NCBI RefSeq assembly: GCF_016745395.1
Contig: NZ_JAERVJ010000002.1
Location: forward strand, 434,001-498,000
Source: Methylocystis sp. Sn-Cys
Lineage (GTDB): Bacteria > Pseudomonadota > Alphaproteobacteria > Rhizobiales > Beijerinckiaceae
Reading direction: 5' to 3'
DNA: 64,000 bases
In this document: piece after piece, positions 44,812 through 53,757 of the stretch
Layout of the letters: the number at the start of each line of letters is the position of its first letter
Numbering within the stretch: the first letter of the stretch is position 1
Position numbers and translations under genes: made by a program
Notes under the pieces: model-generated
Databases searched by the model: none
Seen by the model: the letters and a program-made list of their open reading frames with translations, nothing else
What the model was told of the DNA's origin: nothing

Positions 44812-44944
44812 CGCGAGGGCCACCTTCTCCCGCTTGCGGGAGAAGGTTAGGATCGTCGGAGATGATCGCGAGTATTGCAACGCGACTCCTTCTCCCGCGT
44901 GCGGGAGAAGGTGGCCCCTGCGTCAGCAGGGGTCGGATGAGGGC
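44791..44944. repeat. Palindromic repeat, family D, copy 2
   Basis: The ends are CCCTCATCCGACCC and GGGTCGGATGAGGG. The left arm supplies the last codons and stop of the upstream acetyltransferase gene. Confidence 0.85.
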
Positions 44945-44952
44945 CCAGCCAC

Positions 44953-45321
44953 ATGCGCAACGACACGCCGAAAGCCCGCGTCACCCAGGCCCGCCGCCTG
45001 CGTCGCAATATGACGGTCGCCGAGGACATGCTCTGGCGCTGCTTACGTGGCCGCGGCTTCGAGGGGCTGAAGTTCCGCCGGCAGGTCCCGATTGGTCCTT
45101 ACATTGCTGACTTCGCCTGCCTCGAACGCCGGCTCATCGTCGAGCTGGACGGCCGGCCGCATGAGGAGCCGGAGCAGCAGGAACATGACCGTCGGCGGGA
45201 TGCTTGGTTTTTCGCGAACGGGTGGCGGGTGCTGCGGCTGGATAATGAGCGGGTGATTGGGGGTGCGGCGCTGAACGATATTGCTTTGTGGATGCGGCCG
45301 CCCTCATCCGACCCTCGCTGA
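44953..45321 (+). CDS. DUF559 endonuclease-like protein
   Basis: This 122-residue protein of the DUF559 family is related to very-short-patch-repair (Vsr) and other PD-(D/E)XK-type nucleases. Family blocks are RLRRNMTVAEDMLWRCLRGR, KFRRQVPIGPYIADFACLER, LIVELDGRPHEEPEQQEHD and NGWRVLRLDNERVI. The conserved Asp (DF), Glu (VELDG) and following residues are present. Its last residues (PSSDPR) and stop are formed by a third family D repeat, so it sits as a cassette between two copies. The role is unknown; it is common as a lone gene in alphaproteobacteria. Confidence 0.85.
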   Translation: MRNDTPKARVTQARRLRRNMTVAEDMLWRCLRGRGFEGLKFRRQVPIGPYIADFACLERRLIVELDGRPHEEPEQQEHDRRRDAWFFANGWRVLRLDNERVIGGAALNDIALWMRPPSSDPR

Positions 45322-45442
45322 CGCGAGGGCCACCTTCTCCCGCAGGCGGGAGAAGGAGAGAACACCGAGGTTTCAGGACACGCGACTCCTTCTCCCGCTT
45401 GCGGGAGAAGGTGGCCCCGCAAAGCGGGGTCGGATGAGGGCC
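45301..45442. repeat. Palindromic repeat, family D, copy 3
   Basis: It is a close match to the copies at 18134-18272 and 44791-44944. The left arm overlaps the end of the DUF559 gene and gives its stop codon. Confidence 0.85.
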
Positions 45443-45446
45443 CGCC

Positions 45447-47297
45447 TCACCCCTCCGCCTCGGCCGCCAGCTCCAGCCACTGCTCCTCCGCCAAAGCCAG
45501 CGCCTTCGCCAGCTCCTCGCGCTGCGCCGCGAGCTTTGCCGCCTCCTGCGGATTGCGCGAAAACGCGTCAGGCGCGGCGAGCATCTCATCGACGCGCCCG
45601 AGAAGCTGGGTGAATTTCTCGACCTTCGCCTCCGCCTCCGCCAGCTTGCGGCGATAGAAACCCGCGTCGCGCCGCTTGGGCGCCGTCTCGGCCGCCGGCG
45701 CCGGAGCCGCCTCGCGCTTGGGCTCCTCCGCCTTGGTCTTGGACAACACCAGCCTGGCGTAGTCGTCCATATCGCCGTCGAAGGGCTTCACCGTCCCATC
45801 CGCCACGAGCCATAGCCGGTCGGCGCAGGCCTCCAGCAGATAGCGGTCGTGCGAGACCAGCACCACCGCCCCCTCATAGTCGTTGATCGCCTCGATCAGC
45901 GCGGCGCGGCTGTCGATGTCGAGATGGTTCGTCGGCTCGTCGAGAATAAGAAGATGCGGCGCGTTGAACGCCGTGACGCCCATGAGCAGCCGCGCCTTCT
46001 CGCCGCCCGAGAGATGCGCCACTTTGGTGTCGGCCCGCGCGCCCGAAAAACCCGTCTGCGCCGCCCGCGCCCGCACCCGCGCCTCGGGGGCGTCCGGCAT
46101 CAGCCGCGAGAAGACGAGATAAGGCGTGTCGTTCTCATTGAGATCGTCGACCTGATGCTGGGCGAAGAAGCCCGCCTCCAGCTTCGCCGCGCGCACCATA
46201 TTGCCGGCCATGGGCGACAGCCGCCCGCCGAGCAGCTTGGCGAAGGTCGATTTGCCGTTGCCATTCGCGCCCAGGAGGCCGATGCGGTCGTCGTTGGAGA
46301 TGGAGAGCGACAGGCGTGACAGCACCACGCGCTCGCCATAGCCGATGGAAACCCTCTCCAGCGCGATGATCGGCGGCGACAAGGGCTTCTCGGGCGACGG
46401 GAGATAGATCGGCAGCACGCTGTCGTCGACGATCGCCGCGACCGGCTCCATCCGCTCCAGCATTTTGAGGCGCGATTGGGCTTGGCGCGCCTTGGTCGCC
46501 TTGGCGCGGAAGCGGTCGACGAATTCCTGCAGATGCTTGCGCTGCTCTTCCTGTTTCTTGGCGCCTTTGGCGGCCAGCAGCGCGGCCTCGCGCCGTTGTT
46601 TCTCGAAGGATGAGTAATTGCCCTTGTAGAGCGTCAGCCTGCCCCGCTCGAGATGCAGAATATGCGTCGCCACGTCGTCGAGCAGGTCGCGGTCGTGGCT
46701 GATGACCAGCACGCTCGCCGGATAGCGGGCGAGATAATCGACAAGCCAGAGCGTGCCTTCGAGGTCGAGATAGTTGGTCGGCTCGTCGAGCAGCAGAAGG
46801 TCGGGCGCGGAGAAGAGCACCGCCGCGAGCGCCACGCGCATGCGCCAGCCGCCGGAGAACTCCGACAGCGGCCGCTGCTGGGCTTCCGCGTCGAAGCCCA
46901 GGCCGTGGAGAATCGCCGCCGCGCGCGCCGGCGCGGAATGGGCGTCGATGTCAGCGAGGCGGGTCTGAATCTCGGCGATGTCATGCCCGTCATGCGCGGT
47001 CTCGGCGCGGGCGAGAAGCTCAGCGCGTTCGACGTCGGCCGCCAGCACGAAGTCGATGAGCCGGGTCGGCCCGCCCGGAGCCTCCTGCTCGACGCGGCCC
47101 AGCCGCGTGCGGGCCGGAAGGGCGATATTGCCCGATTCGGCGGCAATCTCCCCGGCGATGAGGCGAAAAAGCGTCGTCTTGCCGGCGCCGTTGCGCCCCA
47201 CGAAGCCGGCGCGGGCGCGACCGGGCAGAAAGACGCCCGCCTTGTCGAAGAGCAGCCGGTCGCCGAGGCGGTAGGTGAGATCATTGATGGTGAGCAT
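45447..47297 (-). CDS. ABC-F family ATPase (YheS/Uup-like)
   Basis: This 616-residue soluble protein has two ATPase domains and no membrane segment, as in ABC-F proteins that act on the ribosome. Domain 1 has GRNGAGKTTLFRL, FSGGWRMRVALAA and LLLLDEPTNYLD. Domain 2 has GANGNGKSTFAKL, LSGGEKARLLMG and LLILDEPTNHLD. The linker between them (about residues 245-290) is basic and helical. A C-terminal coiled-coil extension (FYRRKLAEAEAKVEKFTQLL) resembles the DNA/RNA-binding tail of Uup/YheS. The exact subgroup is uncertain. Confidence 0.92.
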   Translation of the reverse strand: MLTINDLTYRLGDRLLFDKAGVFLPGRARAGFVGRNGAGKTTLFRLIAGEIAAESGNIALPARTRLGRVEQEAPGGPTRLIDFVLAADVERAELLARAETAHDGHDIAEIQTRLADIDAHSAPARAAAILHGLGFDAEAQQRPLSEFSGGWRMRVALAAVLFSAPDLLLLDEPTNYLDLEGTLWLVDYLARYPASVLVISHDRDLLDDVATHILHLERGRLTLYKGNYSSFEKQRREAALLAAKGAKKQEEQRKHLQEFVDRFRAKATKARQAQSRLKMLERMEPVAAIVDDSVLPIYLPSPEKPLSPPIIALERVSIGYGERVVLSRLSLSISNDDRIGLLGANGNGKSTFAKLLGGRLSPMAGNMVRAAKLEAGFFAQHQVDDLNENDTPYLVFSRLMPDAPEARVRARAAQTGFSGARADTKVAHLSGGEKARLLMGVTAFNAPHLLILDEPTNHLDIDSRAALIEAINDYEGAVVLVSHDRYLLEACADRLWLVADGTVKPFDGDMDDYARLVLSKTKAEEPKREAAPAPAAETAPKRRDAGFYRRKLAEAEAKVEKFTQLLGRVDEMLAAPDAFSRNPQEAAKLAAQREELAKALALAEEQWLELAAEAEG

Positions 47298-47451
47298 GGC
47301 CGTGAGCCCAGTAACAGGCTCGGACGGGCGCGCCTAGAGAATTTAGACGCCGGCGCCGACGCCCTCCGGCACGCTGATTGCTACTCGATTGCCGCAAGAA
47401 GAAGACAAGGGGGCCCAAGGCGCATCAAGCTGAGATGAAAGGCGTTCGCTC

Positions 47452-47574
47452 ATGCACCCGGACATGGAAGCCTATCTTTGGATCACGGTGAAAGCCTTCG
47501 GCTTCGCGCTCGTGGGGATATACGCCTCGCGCATCGCCCTGCACGCCTATGACATTCTGAGATGGGGAATTTGA
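47452..47574 (+). CDS. Small single-pass membrane protein, 40 residues
   Basis: The frame begins MHPDMEAYLWITVKAFG and contains one hydrophobic helix (FGFALVGIYASRIAL), ending HAYDILRWGI. A GAAAGG-type site lies about 9-14 bases upstream. It lies between an ABC-F gene and tRNA-Glu. No family is recognised. The charged ends around a single helix look like a real small membrane protein. Confidence 0.45.
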   Translation: MHPDMEAYLWITVKAFGFALVGIYASRIALHAYDILRWGI

Positions 47575-47679
47575 GCCACTTATCCCCCATCCGGGGCAAA
47601 TCGCGCATCATCGAGGCTTGTCTTGCGCGCCGCGCCCCTCTATACAGCCCTCGCTGCGCCGCCTGAGCGGCGCAAGCCC

Positions 47680-47755
47680 GCGCCCATCGTCTAGAGGCCT
47701 AGGACGTCGCCCTTTCACGGCGAAAACAGGGGTTCGAATCCCCTTGGGCGCGCCA
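47680..47755 (+). tRNA. tRNA-Glu (anticodon UUC)
   Basis: The acceptor GCGCCCA pairs with TGGGCGC and CCA is encoded. The anticodon arm CGCCC-TTTCAC-GGCG carries TTC, and the T arm reads GGGGTTCGAATCCCC. It is 76 bases long. Confidence 0.97.
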
Positions 47756-47808
47756 TTTCACCACCATAAAGAATTCGAACGCCCTTGCGCCAGATGTCGT
47801 CCTGGCAG

Positions 47809-48306
47809 CTAGCGAAGCGATGCTGCAATATCAGCGATCGATCTGAAAAGTACGAGAGGATCGTCTTTCGAGGGAAGGAAGCCGCGACGCGCCCAGAACG
47901 CGGCCGCTTCGCCGTCGACCGCTTTAACAACCAGGGCCCGACCTCCAATGAGGCTCGCAGCCGCGACACACCGCTGCAAAGCGTGCTTGAGCAGGCCCGT
48001 GCCAATTCCCTTGCCGATCCAGCTCCGATCGGTCGCGAGCTGTCCCAGTAGCAGGCATGGAACAGGGTCGAGCGGTTGCCCGGTCCGAATGGACCTGGGC
48101 AGCAGTGCCGGCACGATCGCCGTTGGCGCAAGACCGTAGTAGCCGATGACACGATTCATCTCGTGAACGACCATAACCGCTGTGAAGCCTTTTTCTTGGT
48201 TCGAAAGCGCCCGCGTTTTGAGCCAGCGGTCGAGAGATGACTTTCCGCAGGAGAACTCGTCGAGAATGTGAGTCGCCGTCAGCGGTTCGGGGCGGGAGAT
48301 CGCCAA
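47809..48306 (-). CDS. GNAT toxin of the TacT type
   Basis: This 165-residue GNAT acetyltransferase is paired with a DUF1778 antitoxin. TacT/AtaT-type toxins acetylate aminoacyl-tRNAs and halt translation. Features seen are SCGKSSLDRWLKTRALSNQ (the family N-terminus), the acetyl-CoA loop WIGKGIGTGLLKHAL, and the C-terminal AFWARRGFLPSK. The start at 48306 overlaps the antitoxin gene by 28 bases. The genes follow tRNA-Glu, at 54 bases from it. Confidence 0.9.
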   Translation of the reverse strand: MAISRPEPLTATHILDEFSCGKSSLDRWLKTRALSNQEKGFTAVMVVHEMNRVIGYYGLAPTAIVPALLPRSIRTGQPLDPVPCLLLGQLATDRSWIGKGIGTGLLKHALQRCVAAASLIGGRALVVKAVDGEAAAFWARRGFLPSKDDPLVLFRSIADIAASLR

Positions 48307-48614
48307 GCCTCAGCCCTCTCGGCATCCGAATCACCGGTCTCCCACGGCGCCGCACGTTGGGAAAGCTCGACGATCTCCGGCGCCGAGGTGGCTGGTCCAG
48401 ACAATGCCGCCACGAACGCTTCGAAACCGGCGGCAGTCATCCGAATGGGCGCCGTCTCCATCAGCACGTCTTCGGCCGCGCGTACGGCTGCGTCGCGCAC
48501 GAAGTCGGTGCGCGAGCGACCGCGTAGCGCGGCCGCCCGATCGATGATGGCGAGATCGGCTTCCGGCAACCGCATCGAAAGCGGATGCTCTTTGCGCACG
48601 ACGGCTCGGGACAC
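48279..48614 (-). CDS. DUF1778 antitoxin of the TacA type
   Basis: This 111-residue antitoxin has an N-terminal ribbon-helix-helix domain (RKEHPLSMRLPEADLAIIDRA...GRSRTDFVRDAAVRAAE) that binds operator DNA. A flexible C-terminal part binds and blocks the TacT toxin. GTG 48614 is chosen because GGAGGG lies about 6 bases upstream. The gene overlaps its toxin by 28 bases, implying coupled translation and autoregulation. Confidence 0.9.
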   Translation of the reverse strand: MSRAVVRKEHPLSMRLPEADLAIIDRAAALRGRSRTDFVRDAAVRAAEDVLMETAPIRMTAAGFEAFVAALSGPATSAPEIVELSQRAAPWETGDSDAERAEAWRSPAPNR

Positions 48615-48702
48615 GAGGAACCCTCCATTTGCGCCCATCCATATCCGTTTGTAGCGCATTTTACAATACAAAATTTTGAATGAGCTGCCCCGCGTCATCG
48701 AT

Positions 48703-48894
48703 TCAGTTCAACGTCCGCCAGCTACCGCGGACGACGATAGTCGCCCCCGACCCGCTTTTCTCGGCTTTCTCCGACGCCTCGTCAGCGTCGGCGATCGCCA
48801 TTGCGACGGCGGCGTCGTCGGGCGGGCGGTTGAGATCGGAACTGTTGGGTTCCGCGAGGAAATCGAAACGCGCAATGTAGATGAGTTCGAGCAT
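48703..48894 (-). CDS. Hypothetical small acidic protein
   Basis: This 63-residue frame begins MLELIYIARFDFLAEP, is rich in Asp/Glu/Ala in the middle, and ends GATIVVRGSWRTLN. GGAGGG lies 4 bases upstream of the ATG, a rather short spacing. No family is recognised. It is upstream of the TacA-TacT pair on the same strand and may be part of the same small accessory segment. Confidence 0.4.
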   Translation of the reverse strand: MLELIYIARFDFLAEPNSSDLNRPPDDAAVAMAIADADEASEKAEKSGSGATIVVRGSWRTLN

Positions 48895-49307
48895 TTTTCC
48901 CTCCATCCGGCGAGGGCCTGTTTCAAACCCGAAAATCGTGCGCTCCGAGACTTTCGACATTATTAAGAGGTCGGACCAAGGCGACGCAGTCTTGAAGGGA
49001 ACCGGGACAGAGGCGCCAAAGACCCTGCGCAATCTCACAATTGGCTGCGCATGAGCGGTAGCGTCGCCGCGCGCAGGGCTCCAGATTGCGCCTGTCTCGC
49101 GCTTCTGCCCAGCGTGAGATACAGGCCCGGCGCATCCTCGCTATGACTGCGCCGGGCCAAATCATTTTTGGATACGCCCCGCCGACGTCATCCGCCCGGC
49201 AAACGAAGCCCTCCCCTGCCCGCTTAAAAAGCGATCCAAGATTGCTCCGGCCTTGAATCGACCTTACACACGATTCAATTTCCTTCGCCCAGTCGCTGGA
49301 GCTGCAT
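48895..49307. other. Intergenic stretch without supported genes
   Basis: These 413 bases have open frames on both strands but none with a ribosome site, signal or family. No repeat family was recognised. Confidence 0.5.
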
Positions 49308-49685
49308 ATGGCGTCCCGCTTCGCATTCATAATCCGACTCCTGCTCGGCGGCGCCTTGCTGTTGCCTGGCCCTTCGGCCTCGGGGCAGATCAGCATGAAG
49401 CCCGAGTCGCTCACCCATTACTCTTACTGCGTCAGCAATGCGAAGGATCGCAGCAGCGTCTTCTTGCTGGATCGCGGCACGCTTTATCGCTGCGGCGACG
49501 ATATTGCAGTGTCATATTTCAATTATCTTGGCCGGCAAAAAGCACCGGAGAAGCGCGCCGTCGAGGCTGAGGGCGTCTTCGTCTACCGGATGATCGCCGG
49601 CGTCGGAAAATGCTGGAACAAGATCGAGGACGCTTACGGCAATCCGATGTCGGTATATGGCTGCGACATTTACGTCGAGCTCTGA
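49308..49685 (+). CDS. Hypothetical secreted protein
   Basis: This 125-residue protein has a Sec signal (MASRFAFIIRLLLGGALLL... ending SASG). The mature part of about 100 residues contains four Cys (YSYCVSN, YRCGDD, GKCWNK, YGCDIY), suggesting two disulfides in the periplasm or outside. No family is recognised. It lies 90 bases before gspG on the same strand and could be a secretion-linked protein, but nothing proves this. Confidence 0.65.
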   Translation: MASRFAFIIRLLLGGALLLPGPSASGQISMKPESLTHYSYCVSNAKDRSSVFLLDRGTLYRCGDDIAVSYFNYLGRQKAPEKRAVEAEGVFVYRMIAGVGKCWNKIEDAYGNPMSVYGCDIYVEL

Positions 49686-49774
49686 GCGTTAATAGCGTTC
49701 GACGCTCACGATCGTCATTGGGGCAGGAAGCCGGCTTGCCGTGCAGGCAATCGGCGAAAAACGGGAAATAAGAA

Positions 49775-50254
49775 ATGCAAAAGGGATTTGAACGATCGTC
49801 GAAAGCGCGGACGGCGCGCCGTAATCGCTTCCTGCGCGTTCGCGGCCGTCGAGCCGGCTTCACGCTTGTCGAAATGCTGGTCGTGCTCGCGATCATCGGC
49901 TCGATCGTCGGTCTCGTCGGGCCGCGCGTGCTGAACTATCTGTCGGAATCCAAGGTGAAGACGGCGCAGATTCAAATGGAGAATCTTTCCAGCGCGCTCG
50001 ACCTCTTCTACCTCGACGCGGGTCGTTACCCCTCGACAGAGGAAGGATTGAACGCGCTGGTGCAGCGGCCGGCGGGCGTCTCCTCCTGGAGCGGCCCCTA
50101 TCTGAAAGCGGCCGGCGTTCCCAAAGACCCCTGGGGCCATGCCTATCTCTACCGCGCGCCGGGCCAGAGCGGGCCTTACGACGTCGGCTCGCTCGGGCCG
50201 GAAGGGCGCGAAGGCGGCGCCGGCGCGTTATCCCGCAGCGCCCCGTCGAAATGA
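49775..50254 (+). CDS. gspG: Type II secretion major pseudopilin GspG
   Basis: This 159-residue protein has a prepilin leader with the cleavage motif RRAGFTLVEMLVVLAIIG (cut after Gly; Glu at position 5). The GspG body contains TAQIQMENLSSALDLFYLD and GRYPSTEEGLNALV, then DPWGHAYLYR. It builds the secretion pseudopilus. gspK follows with an ATGA overlap. The leader is longer than usual (about 27 residues). Confidence 0.94.
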   Translation: MQKGFERSSKARTARRNRFLRVRGRRAGFTLVEMLVVLAIIGSIVGLVGPRVLNYLSESKVKTAQIQMENLSSALDLFYLDAGRYPSTEEGLNALVQRPAGVSSWSGPYLKAAGVPKDPWGHAYLYRAPGQSGPYDVGSLGPEGREGGAGALSRSAPSK

Positions 50255-51213
50255 CGCGATTTAAGTTTGCTTCCGCGCGCCGCAAGAGGCGCGCGGGATT
50301 TGCCCTGCTCGCGGTGATTTGGGGCACGGGCCTAATTGCAATGATGGTCGTCGCCTTCATGACGTCCGGGCGTCTGAGGCTGCAGACCGCGCATAATATC
50401 GCCGGCGCCACGCAGGCGAGTTTCATCGCCGAAAGCGCCATCAATCTCGCCACGCTGACCCTGCTCTCGAAACGCGACGCGGCGGTCGGGGGGCCGAGCG
50501 CCGAACCCGCCGTCTACGACGGCGCGCCGAGCTTCTGCGTCCTCGACGGCGCGGCAATCGCGCTGGGGATAGAGGAGGAAGGCGGCAAAATCGACCTCAA
50601 CGCCGCGACGCCGGAATTGCTGCAACTGGCGCTGGCCGGAATCGGGCTCGACCAACGCGCCGCGAAAGCCGTCGCCAATGCGATCGTCTCTTTCCGCACG
50701 GCCGCGGCGCCGGGTCAGATCGCCCCGACGCCGGCGTCTGATAAGCCCATCGAGCCGAAGCATGGATTGTTCGAGACCGTTCTGGAGCTCGATCAGGTTT
50801 CGGGCGTCGATCCGGCGCTGTTTCGCGCGTTGATCCCGCTCGTGACGGTCCATTCCCGCAGCCCGGGAATAGATCCTCAGACGAGCCCTCCAGCGCTGTT
50901 CGCGGCGCTCAGCAATTTTCCTGCGGAGCAGGTCGGGCTGCTCGCGGCGACGCCTTACCCCAACCAGCTCAACCGCAAAGACTCGCGTTTTCCGATGAAT
51001 TTCGTTCAGCTCGCCGACCACGGCGCCTATCTGATTCACGCCGAAGCGCTGCTCGCCTCGGGTCAGACCAGCGCCAAGGACGCAATTGTCGATATGCGGC
51101 CGTCGAGCGGCAAGCCGTTCGCGCTCAAAGAAATGCGCCGCGGCTCCTCCAGATATGCGCAAAGGCTTCGCGAGGTGATCGCGAGCAATGGAGCGGGCGT
51201 TCCCGACTGCTGA
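50251..51213 (+). CDS. gspK: Type II secretion minor pseudopilin GspK
   Basis: This 320-residue minor pseudopilin has a leader ending RRAGFALLAVIWGTGLIAM. The family domain includes EEGGKIDLNAATPELLQLAL and a later FETVLELDQVSGVDPALF, the repeated helix-hairpin-helix-like part of GspK. GspK caps the pseudopilus tip with GspI and GspJ. It overlaps gspG by ATGA and its stop abuts the convergent gspD stop. Confidence 0.9.
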   Translation: MTRFKFASARRKRRAGFALLAVIWGTGLIAMMVVAFMTSGRLRLQTAHNIAGATQASFIAESAINLATLTLLSKRDAAVGGPSAEPAVYDGAPSFCVLDGAAIALGIEEEGGKIDLNAATPELLQLALAGIGLDQRAAKAVANAIVSFRTAAAPGQIAPTPASDKPIEPKHGLFETVLELDQVSGVDPALFRALIPLVTVHSRSPGIDPQTSPPALFAALSNFPAEQVGLLAATPYPNQLNRKDSRFPMNFVQLADHGAYLIHAEALLASGQTSAKDAIVDMRPSSGKPFALKEMRRGSSRYAQRLREVIASNGAGVPDC

Positions 51214-53757
51214 TCAGCGCGTCTCGCGGTCGGTGCGCCAAGGGCTCTTCGACCAGGGGTCGAGGAAGGTGCGCCGCGCCGATTGCTCGATGTCGTGCGG
51301 GCGGCCGATCGCGCGCGTCGAGATGTTGAGCAGCTTGCGCTTATATTCCTCTGTGATCTCGCGGCCTTCGCTGAGCGAGCGCACCACATGCGGCGTGATC
51401 ATGATCACCAGCTCGCTCTTGAGGATCGTGTTGCCCTTGTCCTTGAACAGATTGCCGACCAGCGGCACGTCGCCGGCGACCGGCACCTGGGCGCTGCCGT
51501 TGCCATTTTGATCTTTGACGAGTCCCCCGAGCATCAAGGACTCGCCATCATTGACGACAACCTGCGTCTTCACCCGGCGCTGCTGAATGGTCGGCGTCGT
51601 GCTGCCCGCCGCGGTATTGGGGTCGACATTGGAGACCTCCTGCTCGAGCTCCAGCATCACGCGACCGCTCTCGCTGATATGCGGCGTGATTTTCAAAATG
51701 ACGCCCGTATTGGTGTAGTTGACCGAGTTGAACGTATTGCCGATCGCCGAGACGCTGGTCAGCGTCTGAACGGGAATCTGATCGCCGACCTGCAGCATCG
51801 CCTCGCGATTGTCGAGAACCGTCAGCGACGGCGTCGAGATGATGTTGACGTCGGTAATCGTGTTCAGCGCATTGAAAGTTACCTGCTGATTGAGAGCGCG
51901 GAAGGCGTAAGCAAAACCGGGGAACACGGCGCCAACCGGCGCGCCGAGGAGATTCGATCCGAGCAGATCATTGGGAGCCGGCGCTTTTCCCGCGCCGCTC
52001 GAAAAGCCGAAAAGGTTGGAATGGCTCTGCATGAACCAGCGAACGCCGAAACGCAGCGTGTCGTTGAGGCTGACCTCCGCGATCGTGGCTTCCAGGAAGA
52101 CTTGGTTCGGCAGCACGTCGAGTGTCTCGATCACCTGCCGGATGCGACGATAATCCTCTGGCGTCGCCATGACGATCAGGGCGTTCTTGGCGTCGTCGAC
52201 GCCGATCTTGTAGCGGTCGTTGTCCATGCTGACGGCGGGCGTGGGCCCAGGCGCCGCGCCGTTCTGCGCGCCGCCCGGAACGCTGAAGCCGCTGATGCTG
52301 CTGGGACTGCCGACGCCGCCGCTCAAGCCGCCGCCCCCGCCGAGGCCGCCGCCCATCCCGCCGCCGCCGCCCAGGCCGCCGTTCGAAGCAACGCCGCCGC
52401 CGCTGACGCCCGACGTCGGTCCCGACGCCGATAGCGCGCCGAGCGGGCTCGTCGCCCCCTGCCCGCCGCCCAAGCCGCCGCCAAAGCCATTGCCCGATGA
52501 CAGCGACGATTGGCCGAAACGCGGCGAGACGCTGGAATCCCCCTGGCCCTTGGCGCCGAAGATCGAGGTCAGAACCGTCATCAGCTCTTTGGCGGGACGG
52601 TTCTGGACGCGATAGGTGAAGAACTGTTTCTCGGCGTGCTCGGCGCGGGCGTCGAGCTTCTCGATCCAGGTGCGGGCGCGGGCGAGATATTGCGGCTGCG
52701 ACGAAATGACAAGGATCGACGAGAGCCGCTTATTGCCGATGAAGCGGATCATCCCGCCCATCGGCCCCTCCTTTTCGGAGCCGAAGACATTTTTGAGATC
52801 GTCGGCGAGCAAGTCGGCGTCGCCGCTGCGCACCGGCACCAACGCGAAAGACATGCCTTTCATCGTGTCGATGTCGAACATGTCGATGGCGTCTTGCAGG
52901 GTCGCGAGGTCCTGGGGCGCGCCGGTGAGCGTCAATGTGTTGCGGGCGTCGTCAGCGCGAACAATGGCCCCGCGCGCCGCGATCGGCTCCAGTACGCGCT
53001 TCATCTCGGCGGCGGACACATAGCGCAACTGCACGACGCGCGCGCCCTCGCCGAATTGGGCGGCGTCGAGGGGCGTGGAGTCGCTGGTGATCACTTCGCC
53101 GGAGATGGCGGCCTGATCGCTCGGAACGATCTTGTAGATAGTGCCGGATTTGACGACCGACGCGCCGGAGACCCGCAGCGCGGACTGAAACAGATCGAGC
53201 GCCGCGCTCTTGCGAACCGGATTGGCGGTATGGATCGTCACCTTGCCGTCGAGCTTGGGATCGACGACGAAATCCGCGCCCAATATATCGCCGACGACGA
53301 TCTTGGCCGCCTGCGGGATCGGGAGATTGGCTAGATTGAGGGTTACGCCCTCTTCGTTAACCGGATCGGATGGGCCGGACCGCCCTCTGCTCGAGCCAAT
53401 AAACCTGCCTGTGCCCTCGGCGACAAGGGCCCGCCCATTGGCGGTTCTGGGCCGCAGCAGCCCCTCTGAACGCCTTCCGCCGCCGTCGCTCCGCTCCGAA
53501 CGGGAGATCGGCTCGACGTTCCACTCGGCGATCGGGGGGCCCCCGCCAGCCCCGGTCGTCGACCCGCACCCAGCGACGCTCGCGACAGCCAAAGCCAGAA
53601 GAGAGGCTTTAATTTCAACACGCAAATCCGAAACCCGTGATTTGGCCGCCACGCCTACTCGAACGCGACGAGGCTTAACACGTTTGCGCAAGCGTCGCCA
53701 CGAGAACAGGGCTCGGATAAGCCGCTCGAGCTGAACTATTATGAAACGTCGCTGCAT
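51214..53757 (-). CDS. gspD: Type II secretion outer-membrane secretin GspD
   Basis: This secretin forms the outer-membrane channel. N-domains start near VTLNLANLPIPQAAKIVVGD. A Gly-rich insert of about 80 residues lies at roughly 52270-52510, followed by the secretin domain with VFLEATIAEVSLND, VGDQIPVQTLTS and MLGGLVKDQ. A lipobox (LALAVASVAGC) is encoded at about 53560-53620, so a TTG start at 53625 (803 residues) is a serious alternative. ATG 53757 gives 847 residues; ATG 53862 is a third choice. None has a good ribosome site. The gene stands alone on the minus strand, convergent with gspK. Confidence 0.9.
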   Translation of the reverse strand: MQRRFIIVQLERLIRALFSWRRLRKRVKPRRVRVGVAAKSRVSDLRVEIKASLLALAVASVAGCGSTTGAGGGPPIAEWNVEPISRSERSDGGGRRSEGLLRPRTANGRALVAEGTGRFIGSSRGRSGPSDPVNEEGVTLNLANLPIPQAAKIVVGDILGADFVVDPKLDGKVTIHTANPVRKSAALDLFQSALRVSGASVVKSGTIYKIVPSDQAAISGEVITSDSTPLDAAQFGEGARVVQLRYVSAAEMKRVLEPIAARGAIVRADDARNTLTLTGAPQDLATLQDAIDMFDIDTMKGMSFALVPVRSGDADLLADDLKNVFGSEKEGPMGGMIRFIGNKRLSSILVISSQPQYLARARTWIEKLDARAEHAEKQFFTYRVQNRPAKELMTVLTSIFGAKGQGDSSVSPRFGQSSLSSGNGFGGGLGGGQGATSPLGALSASGPTSGVSGGGVASNGGLGGGGGMGGGLGGGGGLSGGVGSPSSISGFSVPGGAQNGAAPGPTPAVSMDNDRYKIGVDDAKNALIVMATPEDYRRIRQVIETLDVLPNQVFLEATIAEVSLNDTLRFGVRWFMQSHSNLFGFSSGAGKAPAPNDLLGSNLLGAPVGAVFPGFAYAFRALNQQVTFNALNTITDVNIISTPSLTVLDNREAMLQVGDQIPVQTLTSVSAIGNTFNSVNYTNTGVILKITPHISESGRVMLELEQEVSNVDPNTAAGSTTPTIQQRRVKTQVVVNDGESLMLGGLVKDQNGNGSAQVPVAGDVPLVGNLFKDKGNTILKSELVIMITPHVVRSLSEGREITEEYKRKLLNISTRAIGRPHDIEQSARRTFLDPWSKSPWRTDRETR

